DNA from: Allobosea caraganae
GTDB lineage: Bacteria > Pseudomonadota > Alphaproteobacteria > Rhizobiales > Beijerinckiaceae
Assembly (NCBI RefSeq): GCF_003351345.1
Contig: NZ_QQTO01000007.1
Location: 186,001 to 250,000, forward strand
Length of the DNA: 64,000 nucleotides
Direction of reading: 5' to 3'
The translations under genes were made by a program, and so were the position numbers. The notes beneath the pieces were generated by a model. That model saw only the letters and a list, made by a program, of their open reading frames with translations. It searched no databases and was not told where the DNA came from. This document shows, piece after piece, positions 41,404 to 49,767 of this stretch. Numbering within the stretch: the stretch's first letter is position 1; each line of letters opens with the position of its first letter.

Positions 41404-42570
41404 ATGCGCCGTATCAAGCTCGCTCCGCGCCCGAACTGGCAGGCCGAGGTCGAGCGCCTCGGCTTCGCCTTCCATACGATCGACGGCGAGACCTATTGGG
41501 ATGAGAGCGCCGCCTATGCCTTCACGCTTGAGGAGATCGAGCGCGACATCGAAGCGCCGACCGGCGCGATCGAGCAGCTCTGCTTCGCCTTCATCGAGCG
41601 CGCGCTCGGCAGCGAGGAGATCCTGACCAAGCTTGCCATTCCGGACATGCATTGGCAGTTCATTCGCGATAGCTGGCAGCGCGGCGACCGCAATCTCTAT
41701 GGCCGGCTTGACCTCGCCTATGACGGAAAAGGCCCGGCCAAGCTGTTGGAATACAACGCGGATACGCCGACTGCCCTGTTCGAATCGAGCGTGGTTCAAT
41801 GGGACTGGCTGGAGCAGGCGATGGCGCGCGACGCGCTGCCCGCCGGCTGCGACCAGTTCAACTCGCTGCACGAGCGCCTGATCGCCGCCTTCGGTGCGCT
41901 GCGCCAGCCCTCGCCCTATCGACTGCACCTGACCTGCGTCCAGAACAGCAACGAGGACAAGGGCACGGTCGACTACTTGCAGGATTGCGCGGTGCAGGCC
42001 GGGCTCGACGCCCGCTTCACCTATATCGAGGAGATCGGCCTGCTCACGGATGGCAGGTTCTGCGATGGCTCGAACGTCGCCATCGAGACGCTGTTCAAGC
42101 TCTACCCCTGGGAATGGCTCTTCCGCGAGAACTACGCCAACGCGCTGGCCGGTGCGCAGTGCCAGTTCGTCGAGCCGCCCTGGAAGGCGATCCTCTCGAA
42201 CAAGGGTCTGCTCGCCTGCCTCTGGGAGATGGAGGCCGGCCATCCCAATCTGCTGCCGGCCTTCTTCGAGGGCGATCCGCGCTGCGCCTCGCTGTCGCCC
42301 CGCCATGTCCGCAAGCCGCTCTATTCGCGCGAGGGCGCCAATATCGAGCTGTTTGAGCGCGGCAAGGTGCTCGACAGCGATGACGGCCCCTATGGCGCCG
42401 AAGGGCATATCCTGCAGGACGCCGCCACGCTGGCATCCTTCGACGGCAACTACGCCGTGCTCGGCTCCTGGCTGGTCGCCTCGGAGCCTTGCGGGCTCTG
42501 CATCCGCGAGGATACGACGCCGATCACCAAGAACACCTCGCGCTTCCTGCCGCACTATATCGAGCCGTGA
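41404..42570 (+). CDS. Glutathionylspermidine synthase-like ATP-grasp ligase (YjfC/YgiC-like)
   Basis: 388 residues corresponding to the synthetase half of E. coli Gss, without the N-terminal amidase. Visible landmarks: DLAYDGKGPAKLLEYNADTP with the peptide/metal-binding segment, SSVVQWDWLEQAM, PPWKAILSNKGLLACLW with an ATP-binding lysine, VRKPLYSREGANIEL, and SEPCGLCIREDTTPITKNTS near the end. The residues suggest an active carboxylate-amine ligase. True glutathionylspermidine synthesis is not implied; comparative-genomic work has proposed that these stand-alone ligases make peptide conjugates. Forms an operon with the two preceding genes. Confidence 0.88.
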   Translation: MRRIKLAPRPNWQAEVERLGFAFHTIDGETYWDESAAYAFTLEEIERDIEAPTGAIEQLCFAFIERALGSEEILTKLAIPDMHWQFIRDSWQRGDRNLYGRLDLAYDGKGPAKLLEYNADTPTALFESSVVQWDWLEQAMARDALPAGCDQFNSLHERLIAAFGALRQPSPYRLHLTCVQNSNEDKGTVDYLQDCAVQAGLDARFTYIEEIGLLTDGRFCDGSNVAIETLFKLYPWEWLFRENYANALAGAQCQFVEPPWKAILSNKGLLACLWEMEAGHPNLLPAFFEGDPRCASLSPRHVRKPLYSREGANIELFERGKVLDSDDGPYGAEGHILQDAATLASFDGNYAVLGSWLVASEPCGLCIREDTTPITKNTSRFLPHYIEP

Positions 42571-42635
42571 CCGCCTCGCGAAAGCTTGCTACGACAGTTG
42601 AGCAAACCGCCGCGAGCGGCTCCGAACCCTAGAGC

Positions 42636-42756
42636 CGGATGATTTCAGATGGAATCGCAAAGCGATCCCATCTGAAATCTGAATCCGTCTCTCATCAAAG
42701 AGTTAGAGCATGATGTCGTCCGAAAACCGGTGCCCACTTTTCGGCATCATGCTCTA
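42636..42756. repeat. Two adjacent palindromic repeats
   Basis: First unit 42636-42687: CGGATGATTTCAGATGGAAT pairs with CCCATCTGAAATC and AATCCG across a short AAA loop. Second unit 42714-42756: a perfect 12-bp inverted repeat TAGAGCATGATG / CATCATGCTCTA enclosing CCGAAAACCGG and CTTTTCGG. The second belongs to the same family as 57189-57237. They fill the gap between the ATP-grasp gene and the VOC gene. Confidence 0.88.
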
Positions 42757-42768
42757 GCGATTCCCGAC

Positions 42769-43644
42769 ATGACCGAGCCCAACCGGCCCCGCGGCCTCGA
42801 CCATCTCGTCATCGGCGTTCGCGACCTCGACGCCGCCGGCCGGCTCTACGAGCACCTTGGTTTCCGCGTCGGCGCGCGCAACCGCCATCCCTGGGGCACC
42901 GAGAACCGCATCGTCCAGTTCCCCGGCGCCTTCCTCGAACTGGTCACGGTCGGCGATCCCGGCGCGATCCCGCCGCATCAGCCGCATCGCTTCTCCTTCG
43001 GTGCCTTCGTCCGCGACGCGCTGGCGCGGGGCGAGGGCATGTCGATGCTCGTGCTCGAGAGCAAAGACGCCTTAGCCGATGCCGGCGTTTTCAAGGAAAG
43101 GGAGATCGGCGACTTCGAGCCGTTCTTTTTCGAGCGCCAGGCGAAACGCCCCGATGGCAGCGAGGTCCGGGTCGCCTTCTCGCTCGCCTTCGCCGAGAAC
43201 GGGCGCGCGCCGGAATGCGGCTTCTTCACCTGCCAGCAGCATGAGCCGCAGAATTTCTGGAACCTGGCCTTCCAGCAGCATCCGAACGGCACGACGGGTC
43301 TCGCCGCCGCGGTCATGGTCGCCGAGAATCCGACCGACCATCACATCTTTCTTTCTGCCTTCACCGGCGAGCGCAGCCTGAAGTCCAACTCGCTCGGCGT
43401 CAGCGCGCCGCTGCCGCGCGGCCGCCTCGACATCCTGACGCCGCACGCCGCCTTCCAGCTCTTTGCCGGCGAGGAGGGGGCGGCGGGGCCACGTTTCGCC
43501 GGCTTCGTCGTCACGGTTCCGGATCTCGCTCGCGTGCGCAGCCTTCTCGCCGCCGGCGACATCCCGGCGTTGCAGGTGGGTGAGAGGATCGTGGTGCCCT
43601 CATACGCCGCCATGGGCTGCATGGTTGCGTTCGAGGCTGGGTGA
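42769..43644 (+). CDS. Two-domain VOC family protein (Glyoxalase_3-like)
   Basis: 291 residues. The first half opens RPRGLDHLVIGVRDLDAAGR and has TENRIVQFPGAFLELVTVGD with candidate metal ligands; the second half has a matching pattern (NGTTGLAAAVMVAENPTDHH). It resembles the family of larger VOC proteins with PF13468. The ATG at 42769 lies 12 bases after the repeat pair; the N-terminal MTEPNRPRGLDHL is the expected start. It splits the YjfLMC-like cassette from a second DUF350 gene. Substrate unknown. Confidence 0.82.
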   Translation: MTEPNRPRGLDHLVIGVRDLDAAGRLYEHLGFRVGARNRHPWGTENRIVQFPGAFLELVTVGDPGAIPPHQPHRFSFGAFVRDALARGEGMSMLVLESKDALADAGVFKEREIGDFEPFFFERQAKRPDGSEVRVAFSLAFAENGRAPECGFFTCQQHEPQNFWNLAFQQHPNGTTGLAAAVMVAENPTDHHIFLSAFTGERSLKSNSLGVSAPLPRGRLDILTPHAAFQLFAGEEGAAGPRFAGFVVTVPDLARVRSLLAAGDIPALQVGERIVVPSYAAMGCMVAFEAG

Positions 43645-43677
43645 CGTGCAGGATCGCGCGTCGAGCGGGTGAACCTG

Positions 43678-44103
43678 ATGGACGAGGGAAGCTCAGTGAT
43701 CTTTGGCCAGGCTTTGGCGCGACTGCCGGATTTCGCGCTGTTCTTTTCGGTCGCGCTCGGCCTCGTCGCCGTCTACCTCCTCGTCTACACGCTCGCCACG
43801 TCCCATAACGAGTTCGGGCTGATCCGGCGCAACAACATCGCTGCGGCGCTCTCGCTCGGCCTGAGCCTGATCGGCTTCGCATTGCCTTTGTCGAGCGCGG
43901 TGGTCCACTCGACCACGATCATCGACTTGACCGTCTGGGGCATCGTCGCGCTGGTGGTGCAGCTTCTGGTCTACGTGCTGGTCAGGCTGGTGCTGCCGAA
44001 CCTCTCGGGCCGGATCGCGGCCGGCGAGCTTGCGGCCGCGCTCTTCCTCGGCGCGGCCTCGCTCGCCGCAGGCGTCATCAACGCGGCGACGATGACCTTC
44101 TGA
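43678..44103 (+). CDS. Second DUF350 membrane protein
   Basis: 141 residues with four hydrophobic helices (PDFALFFSVALGLVAVYLLV onward), clearly related in layout to the DUF350 protein at 40358 (both have an EIALIRAGN / EFGLIRRNN segment after the first helix and end near AAxMTx). The start could also be GTG at 43669. It lies 33 bases after the VOC gene. It may be a second subunit of the same membrane module; that link is inferred from family and proximity only. Confidence 0.85.
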   Translation: MDEGSSVIFGQALARLPDFALFFSVALGLVAVYLLVYTLATSHNEFGLIRRNNIAAALSLGLSLIGFALPLSSAVVHSTTIIDLTVWGIVALVVQLLVYVLVRLVLPNLSGRIAAGELAAALFLGAASLAAGVINAATMTF

Positions 44104-44112
44104 CAAACCTCG

Positions 44113-44202
44113 CCGTCATTGCGAGGAGCGAAGCGACGAAGCAATCCAGGGGGACCGGGTGAGCGAGCCCCCTGGATTGCTTCGCTGCGCTCGCAACGAC
44201 GG
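44113..44202. repeat. Dispersed palindromic repeat (CGTCATTGCGAG type)
   Basis: About 90 bases: CCGTCATTGCGAGGAGCGAA and GAAGCAATCCAGGGG on the left are mirrored by CCCCTGGATTGCTTCGCTGC and CTCGCAACGACGG on the right. This element is common in Bradyrhizobium/Bosea-type genomes. It lies between convergent DUF350 and opgH. Confidence 0.9.
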
Positions 44203-44228
44203 GGAGGGCGCCACTCAGGCAGAGCAAA

Positions 44229-46412
44229 TCAGGCTTCCGCCTTCTCCGGCGGCAGCGAGGCGAGCAGCCCGATCAGCGCCCGGTCGTGCAGCACGACCAT
44301 GCGCTCCTTCGGCTTCAGCCAGATCGAGGCTTCCTCGACCGTCTCTGCATCGACCAGCTTGGCCTGCGCGACGGCGCGGTCGGGCTCGATCTCGCCACGG
44401 CGGCGGTTCAGCCCTTCCGGCAGCATCGCCTCATGCGCGGCGCGCAGTTGCGGCTCGGCATGCAGCGCCGTCAGCCCGCAGGCATCGTCATAGCCGGCCT
44501 TGGCGAACTCGGCCTGCAGCGCGTTGGCGCGGGTCGCGATCGCCGGCGGATCGCCTTCCTCCGGCGTCACCAGCAGCTTGTGCCGCTTCAGCCAGAGCCC
44601 GAGCGCAAGCTGGCCCGAGGCCCAAGACAGCGGGATCGCCAGCACCAAGCCGACGATCGTCGGCGACATCCAGGCGAAGAGCGAGGTCGCGATCATGAAG
44701 GCCGAGATGCCGGCGAGCAGGCCGAGCGCCGTGTGCATGCGGTGGCGCCGGACGATGTCCTTGAACGGGATCGAGCCGTCGTCGCGCCGCTGCGGGTTCC
44801 AGCCGGTATCGCGCCCGAGCAGGATCTGGAAGACCGAGCCCGACTGGATCAGCATCATGATCGGCGCGAAGAAGGCCGAGAACAGGATCTCCAGCAGCGC
44901 CGAGAGGATGAGCCTGATGCCGCCGCCGCAGGCCCGCCTGAGCCTGGTATGGAACAGCGTCAGCAGGATGCCGAAGAACTTTGGCGCGAGCAGGATCGCC
45001 ATGGTCAGCGCGAACAGGTTCAAGGCTCGTTCGGGGTCGAACCGCGGCCAGACCGGGAAGAGCGTGAACTCCTGCGTGAAGTACTCGGGACGCGCGTAGT
45101 TGACCTGCAGCACGATCAGGATGCCGACCACCAGCTGCATCAGCCAGAACGGCGAGGCGACATAGCCCATGATGCCGGTGGCGAAATGCTGGCGCGTCGA
45201 CCAGACGAAGCCCTTGGCGCCGATGATGCGCGAATGCTGGAGGTTGCCCTGGGCCCAGCGCCGGTCGCGCACGGAGATGTCGATCAGCGAGGGCGGGCTC
45301 TCCTCGTAGGACCCCGTCAGGTCGGGCAGCATGTAGACCGACCAGCCGGCGCGCCGCATCAGGGCGGCCTCGACGAAGTCGTGGCTGAGCACGTGGCCGC
45401 CGAAGGGCGGCTTGCCCTTGAGGTCGGGCAGGCCGCAATGCTCGGCGAAGGCCCGGGTGCGGATGATCGCGTTATGGCCCCAGTAGTTGCCGTCGCGGCC
45501 CGACCACATCGCGAGCCCGGTCGCGATCACCGGCCCGTAGACCCGCGCCGCGAATTGCTGCAGCCGGGCGAAGAAGGTGTTGCGGTTGATGATCAGCGGC
45601 AACGACTGGATGATGCCGGAATCGGGATCTGCCTCCATCGCGGCGGCGAGGCGGACGATGCAGGTGCCGGTCATCAGGCTGTCGGCATCGAGCACGACCA
45701 TGTGCTCGTAGTGCCCGCCCCAGCGCGTGACGAAATCGGCGATGTTGCCGGCCTTGCGGTGATGGTTCTTCGGCCGGTGCCGGTAGTAGACGCGCGAATC
45801 CGGCCCGAGCCGCTCGCGCAGCGCCAGGAAGGCGCGCTCCTCGGCGATCCAGACGTCGGGGTTGGTCGTGTCGGAGACGATGAAATAGTCGAAATGCTCG
45901 CCCAGGCCGGTGGCCTCGACCGATTCGCGGATCGCCGCCAGCGCCGCGAAGGTGCGCGCGGTCGACTCGTTGTAGATCGGCATCACCACGACGGTGCGAT
46001 GCTGCAGGCTCTCCGCCCGGCCGGCCTTGCCGGCTCCTGTGAGGAGCCCGAAGAAGCCGAGCAGGGCGCTGGTGAAGGCGAGCGCGATCCACGAGAAGTT
46101 GATCGTGAACAGCACGAGCAAGGCGTACTGGAGCAAGGTCGTGCGGCTGACCGACACGACATGGTACATTTCCCAGGCGCCATAGGCGGTGAGCGCCATG
46201 CCGCCGCCGAAGACGAAGAGGCGCTTCAGCCAGGGCGTCGTCCAGTCGCGCGGCGCGGCGGGCTTGCGCCGCTCCGAGCCGTTCCAGCTCCGAAACGATT
46301 GCACCGGCATCACCAGACGGCTCTCCGGCGGCGTCGCCGGCTCCACCACGGCCGGAGCGGGCGGCGCGGCCAGCTCGGCCGCGCGCATGGCGGTGCCGGT
46401 CACCATGTCCAT
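44229..46412 (-). CDS. opgH: Glucans biosynthesis glucosyltransferase OpgH
   Basis: Inner membrane GT2-family enzyme that polymerises beta-1,2-glucan backbone of osmoregulated periplasmic glucans. 727 residues. Two N-terminal transmembrane helices (about residues 63-130) precede the cytosolic catalytic domain: VVMPIYNESTARTF, HMVVLDADSLMTG (DxD-type), FGGHVLSHDFVEAALMRRAG and RRWAQGNLQHSRI (QxxRW-like). At least five more helices follow. The ATG at 46412 overlaps the opgG stop by 13 bases; ATG 46406 is an alternative. Together with opgG it is a two-gene operon. Confidence 0.94.
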   Translation of the reverse strand: MDMVTGTAMRAAELAAPPAPAVVEPATPPESRLVMPVQSFRSWNGSERRKPAAPRDWTTPWLKRLFVFGGGMALTAYGAWEMYHVVSVSRTTLLQYALLVLFTINFSWIALAFTSALLGFFGLLTGAGKAGRAESLQHRTVVVMPIYNESTARTFAALAAIRESVEATGLGEHFDYFIVSDTTNPDVWIAEERAFLALRERLGPDSRVYYRHRPKNHHRKAGNIADFVTRWGGHYEHMVVLDADSLMTGTCIVRLAAAMEADPDSGIIQSLPLIINRNTFFARLQQFAARVYGPVIATGLAMWSGRDGNYWGHNAIIRTRAFAEHCGLPDLKGKPPFGGHVLSHDFVEAALMRRAGWSVYMLPDLTGSYEESPPSLIDISVRDRRWAQGNLQHSRIIGAKGFVWSTRQHFATGIMGYVASPFWLMQLVVGILIVLQVNYARPEYFTQEFTLFPVWPRFDPERALNLFALTMAILLAPKFFGILLTLFHTRLRRACGGGIRLILSALLEILFSAFFAPIMMLIQSGSVFQILLGRDTGWNPQRRDDGSIPFKDIVRRHRMHTALGLLAGISAFMIATSLFAWMSPTIVGLVLAIPLSWASGQLALGLWLKRHKLLVTPEEGDPPAIATRANALQAEFAKAGYDDACGLTALHAEPQLRAAHEAMLPEGLNRRRGEIEPDRAVAQAKLVDAETVEEASIWLKPKERMVVLHDRALIGLLASLPPEKAEA

Positions 46413-47977
46413 CGGTCCAGCCAGGTTTCGGAGACGGGCTGGCCGCCGGCCTCGAGCACGAGGCGGAGCTCCGACAGGTTGTCGGTGCCGGGATCGATCT
46501 CGAAGCCGACGCGCATGCTCTTGCGCTCGGGATAGGGCCAGAGCCGCAGGCCCTGCACGGAGCCGGGCGTCGCGGTGATGTTGGCGCGCGTCGCCGCGAC
46601 GATGCCGGCATCGGCGAGCTTGTCGCCGCTGAACTCGACCGAGAAGCGCCGGCGCCGGCCTTGGCTGCCGCGCCCCTGGCGGATGCGCGTTACTGTGGCG
46701 AGCGGGGCCGGCCGCTCCGGCGGCTGCCAGCACCAGGCCTGGCGATAGGCGACAGTGGTCTCGGAGCCCGCCGCGATCGCCTGGCGCGGCCGCCAATAGG
46801 CGATGATGTTGTCGTTGAGCTCGGAATCGCTGGGGATCTCGATCAACTGGACCGAGCCGGCGCCCCATTCGCCGAGCGGCTCCATCCAGACGCTGGGCCG
46901 CAATTCGAAGCGCTGGTCGTCATCCTGGAAGGCGCCGGGGTCGCGCTCGCGCTGGACGAGGCCGAAGCCGCGCGGATTCGTGTCGACGAAGGAGGAGACC
47001 TGCAGGGCGGCCGGGTTGTTGACCGGCCGGTAGATCCATTCGCCGCCGCCGGTCAGCATCTGTACGCCGGAGACCTCGTGGATCGACGGGCGCAGCTCGT
47101 CGAAGGTGCGCCGGCTCTGCGGGCCGGAGAGGAAGGTGCCCATGGTGCAGCCGAAGCCGACATGGTCGAGCACCTGCCGGGCAAAGAGCGTCATCTCGAC
47201 ATCGATGAAGGTGACGTCGCCGGGGCGCAGCGTCATCCGCACCGCGCCGGTCAGGCTCTCCGAATCGAGCAGGGCGTGGATCACGATGAAGCCCGAAGCC
47301 GGGCTCGGCCGCTCGATCCAGAAGGCGCGGAAGAACGGGATCTCCTCGCCACGCTGCTCGCCCGGCCGCAGGATCAGCGCCCGCGCCAGCGCGCCGAAAT
47401 TCTGGCCGCGCGCCAGCGAGCGGAAGAAGGTCGCGCCCTGGAAGATCGCGACCTCGTAGGGCCGCTCATGCCCGGCCGCGATGCGGAAGCCGGAAAATTG
47501 CAGGTCGACATTGACTGGGGGCGGCGTCACCCGCCCGTAGTCGAACTTGCTGCGGTCGAAGGTGACGCGGCGCACCGTGTCGTCCTCGACCGTGAACAGG
47601 CTGACCGGCGCCGAGAAGACGTAGCCGCGATGCAGCGGCTCCACCGTGAAGCCGCGATTCTCGCCGGCCCAGATCATCCCGCTGGGCTGGGCCCGAATCC
47701 CGACGAACTGGTCGAAGGGCAAGGTCGCGTAGCCGTCCGGCAGGTCGGTGGTGACGGTGGGAATCGTCGGCTTGCGCGACAGCATCCGGGCGGCTTCGAC
47801 CACCAGCGAAGGATCGAAGCGCTGGCCCTCTGCGATCACCGACTGCACGGCGGCGGCCCAGCCCGGCTGCTGGGCCTGGGCGGCGCTGGCGCCGAGGAGT
47901 GGCGCAGCAGCGAGACCGCACGCGGCACTCTCCAGAAACTGTCGGCGATTCAAGGATTTCGACATCATATCCAACAT
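46400..47977 (-). CDS. opgG: Periplasmic glucans biosynthesis protein OpgG/OpgD family
   Basis: Periplasmic protein required to build or branch osmoregulated periplasmic glucans. 525 residues. The N-terminus has a twin-arginine-type signal: LNRRQFLESAACGLAAAP followed by SAAQAQQ, so export may be by Tat, as in OpgD rather than E. coli OpgG. The mature part shows the MdoG beta-sandwich features GAGSVQLIEIPSDSELNDNI and ENRGFTVEPLHRGYVFSAP. Starts at 47968 or 47965 (MSKSLNRRQF) are equally possible and keep the signal. OpgG and OpgD cannot be separated by eye; the neighbour opgH favours OpgG. Confidence 0.88.
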   Translation of the reverse strand: MLDMMSKSLNRRQFLESAACGLAAAPLLGASAAQAQQPGWAAAVQSVIAEGQRFDPSLVVEAARMLSRKPTIPTVTTDLPDGYATLPFDQFVGIRAQPSGMIWAGENRGFTVEPLHRGYVFSAPVSLFTVEDDTVRRVTFDRSKFDYGRVTPPPVNVDLQFSGFRIAAGHERPYEVAIFQGATFFRSLARGQNFGALARALILRPGEQRGEEIPFFRAFWIERPSPASGFIVIHALLDSESLTGAVRMTLRPGDVTFIDVEMTLFARQVLDHVGFGCTMGTFLSGPQSRRTFDELRPSIHEVSGVQMLTGGGEWIYRPVNNPAALQVSSFVDTNPRGFGLVQRERDPGAFQDDDQRFELRPSVWMEPLGEWGAGSVQLIEIPSDSELNDNIIAYWRPRQAIAAGSETTVAYRQAWCWQPPERPAPLATVTRIRQGRGSQGRRRRFSVEFSGDKLADAGIVAATRANITATPGSVQGLRLWPYPERKSMRVGFEIDPGTDNLSELRLVLEAGGQPVSETWLDRWTW

Positions 47978-48279
47978 AGACGGGCGGCCCCTCAGCCCCC
48001 TGCGCTTCTAGAGCATTTCGCGTCTAGGTGAAAAGCGGTCACGGTGACGAAAGTGCAAAAACTGGGCAGGTGGGGCAGCGCTTTCGCTCCGGCTCCGGAA
48101 GGGTTTATCCACTCTGTCACGGCGAAGGTGTATGCCGGCTGACAATCTCTTGAGTTTTGGCAAATGCGGTCGGGATCGGCTATCCACCCCTACCGCAACG
48201 CCAGCATGCGCCGGATTGATCCGTCCGACCGTGAACGAGGCGCTGAATTGAAGGCAAGTCTGCAGGAAAGCCTAGAATC
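47978..48279. other. Divergent regulatory region opgG / glmU
   Basis: 302 bases without a gene. It must hold the promoters of opgG (minus) and glmU (plus). I see no confident -35/-10 pair. Bases 48007-48050 (TCTAGAGCATTTCGCGTC onward) resemble one arm of the TAGAGCAT palindrome family seen at 42714, without a matching right arm. A CTTTCGCTCC tract and TTGAGTTTTGGCAAATGC are the only AT-richer points. Confidence 0.45.
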
Positions 48280-49659
48280 ATGACCGAAATGCAGCCCGGC
48301 CGGACCTGTCTGGCGGTGATCCTCGCCGCGGGCGAGGGTACCAGGATGAAATCGCAGCGCCCGAAGGTGCTGCATCAGGTCGCAGGCCGTTCGCTGCTCG
48401 GCCACGCCATCGCCGCGGTCTCGGCAGCGGGCGCCGACGCGGTCGTGATCGTGGTCGGGCCCGACCGGCCCGAGGTCGCGGCCGAGGCCAAGGCGCTGCT
48501 GCCTTCAGCTGAAATCGTTGTCCAGGCCGAGCGCCGAGGCACTGCGCACGCCGTACTGGCGGCACGCGAGGCGTTGGCCCGGGGTTATGACGATGTCCTC
48601 GTCGCCTTCGCCGATACGCCGCTGCTGCGCCCGCAAACCTATGAGGCCTTGCGCGCGGCGCTGGCCGGTGGCGCGCAGATCACTGCGCTCGGCTTCGAGG
48701 CCCGCGACCCGACCGGCTATGGCCGGATGGTGATCGAGCACGGCGAGCTCAAGGCCATCGTCGAGCACAAGGATGCCAGCGAGGCCGAGCGCGGGATCAC
48801 GCTCTGCTTTGCCGGGCTGATGGCACTCGACGGCCGCCATGCACTGGCGATCCTGGAGGCGATCGGCAACGTCAACGCCCAGAACGAATACTACCTGACC
48901 GAAGCCATTTCGATCGCGGGCTCGAAGGGCCTGAAGACCGTCGCGCATGTGGCGCCCGAGAGCGAGGTCCAGGGCGTCAACGACCGGGCCCAGCTCGCCG
49001 CCGCCGAAGCGGAGTTCCAGCGCCGCAAGCGGCTGGAGGTGATGGCCGGCGGCGCCACGCTGATCGCACCCGAGACGGTGTTCTTCAGCCATGACACGAA
49101 GATCGGCCAGGACGTGCTGATCGAACCCAATGTCGTCTTCGGCCCGGGCGTCAGCGTCGCCGACGAGGCCGTCATCCACGCCTTCTCGCATCTGGAGGGG
49201 GCCGAAGTCGGCCCGCAGGCCAGCGTCGGCCCCTATGGCCGGCTGCGCCCGGGAGCAAAGCTCGGCCGGAAGGCGCGCGTCGGCAATTTCGTGGAGATCA
49301 AGGCCGCCGATCTCGGCGAGGGCGTCAAGGTCAACCACCTGACCTATATCGGCGATGCCAGCGTCGGCGCCGATTCCAACATCGGCGCCGGCACGATCAC
49401 CTGTAATTACGACGGCTTCCTGAAGAGCCGCACCACGATCGGCATCGGCGCCTTCGTCGGCTCGAACTCCTCGCTGGTCGCGCCGGTGACGATCGGGGAC
49501 GGCGCCTATATCGGCTCGGGCTCGGTGATCACCCGCGACGTTCCAGCCGACGCACTGGCGATCGGCCGCGGTCGGCAAGTCGAGCGCGAGGGCTGGGCCA
49601 AGAGCTTCCGCGCCGAATCGCAGGAAAAGAAGAAAAACGCGGCCAAAACCAAGGATTAG
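48280..49659 (+). CDS. glmU: Bifunctional UDP-GlcNAc pyrophosphorylase / glucosamine-1-phosphate acetyltransferase
   Basis: Makes UDP-GlcNAc, precursor of peptidoglycan and lipid A. 459 residues. N-terminal uridyltransferase: [20 protein letters not shown] and [15 protein letters not shown]. After a linker near residue 230, the C-terminal left-handed beta helix carries acetyltransferase residues in [25 protein letters not shown] and [11 protein letters not shown]. The lysine/alanine-rich tail ([10 protein letters not shown]) is variable. glmS follows after 108 bases. Confidence 0.97.
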   Translation: MTEMQPGRTCLAVILAAGEGTRMKSQRPKVLHQVAGRSLLGHAIAAVSAAGADAVVIVVGPDRPEVAAEAKALLPSAEIVVQAERRGTAHAVLAAREALARGYDDVLVAFADTPLLRPQTYEALRAALAGGAQITALGFEARDPTGYGRMVIEHGELKAIVEHKDASEAERGITLCFAGLMALDGRHALAILEAIGNVNAQNEYYLTEAISIAGSKGLKTVAHVAPESEVQGVNDRAQLAAAEAEFQRRKRLEVMAGGATLIAPETVFFSHDTKIGQDVLIEPNVVFGPGVSVADEAVIHAFSHLEGAEVGPQASVGPYGRLRPGAKLGRKARVGNFVEIKAADLGEGVKVNHLTYIGDASVGADSNIGAGTITCNYDGFLKSRTTIGIGAFVGSNSSLVAPVTIGDGAYIGSGSVITRDVPADALAIGRGRQVEREGWAKSFRAESQEKKKNAAKTKD

Positions 49660-49699
49660 ATGAGCGCGGCAAGCCTCCGTTCATAGTTGGACATTCATC

Positions 49700-49764
49700 G
49701 TGATTGGGCGTTTGTGCCGTTGCCCGCTAAACGAACCGGCAACGGCAATCACGAATGAGGTTCG
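49700..49764 (+). promoter_or_regulatory. Structured glmS leader: hairpin with possible pseudoknot over the ribosome site
   Basis: Outer stem GTGATT (49700-49705) with AATCAC (49747-49752); inner 9-bp stem GCCGTTGCC (49716-49724) with GGCAACGGC (49738-49746); 13-base apical loop ending in CGAACC (49732-49737). CGAACC is complementary to GGTTCG (49759-49764), which overlaps the GAGG ribosome-binding site just before the glmS ATG at 49768. A pseudoknot would mask translation initiation. Pairings are read from sequence; function is inference. Confidence 0.45.
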
Positions 49765-49767
49765 CTT

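Noticed and set aside
44286..46535. Long plus-strand open frame opposite opgH
   Set aside because: Shadow of opgH, which carries glucosyltransferase motifs and membrane helices.
49660..49767. glmS ribozyme
   Set aside because: The leader is too short and lacks the double-pseudoknot core of that ribozyme; only a simple hairpin with a possible loop pairing is present.
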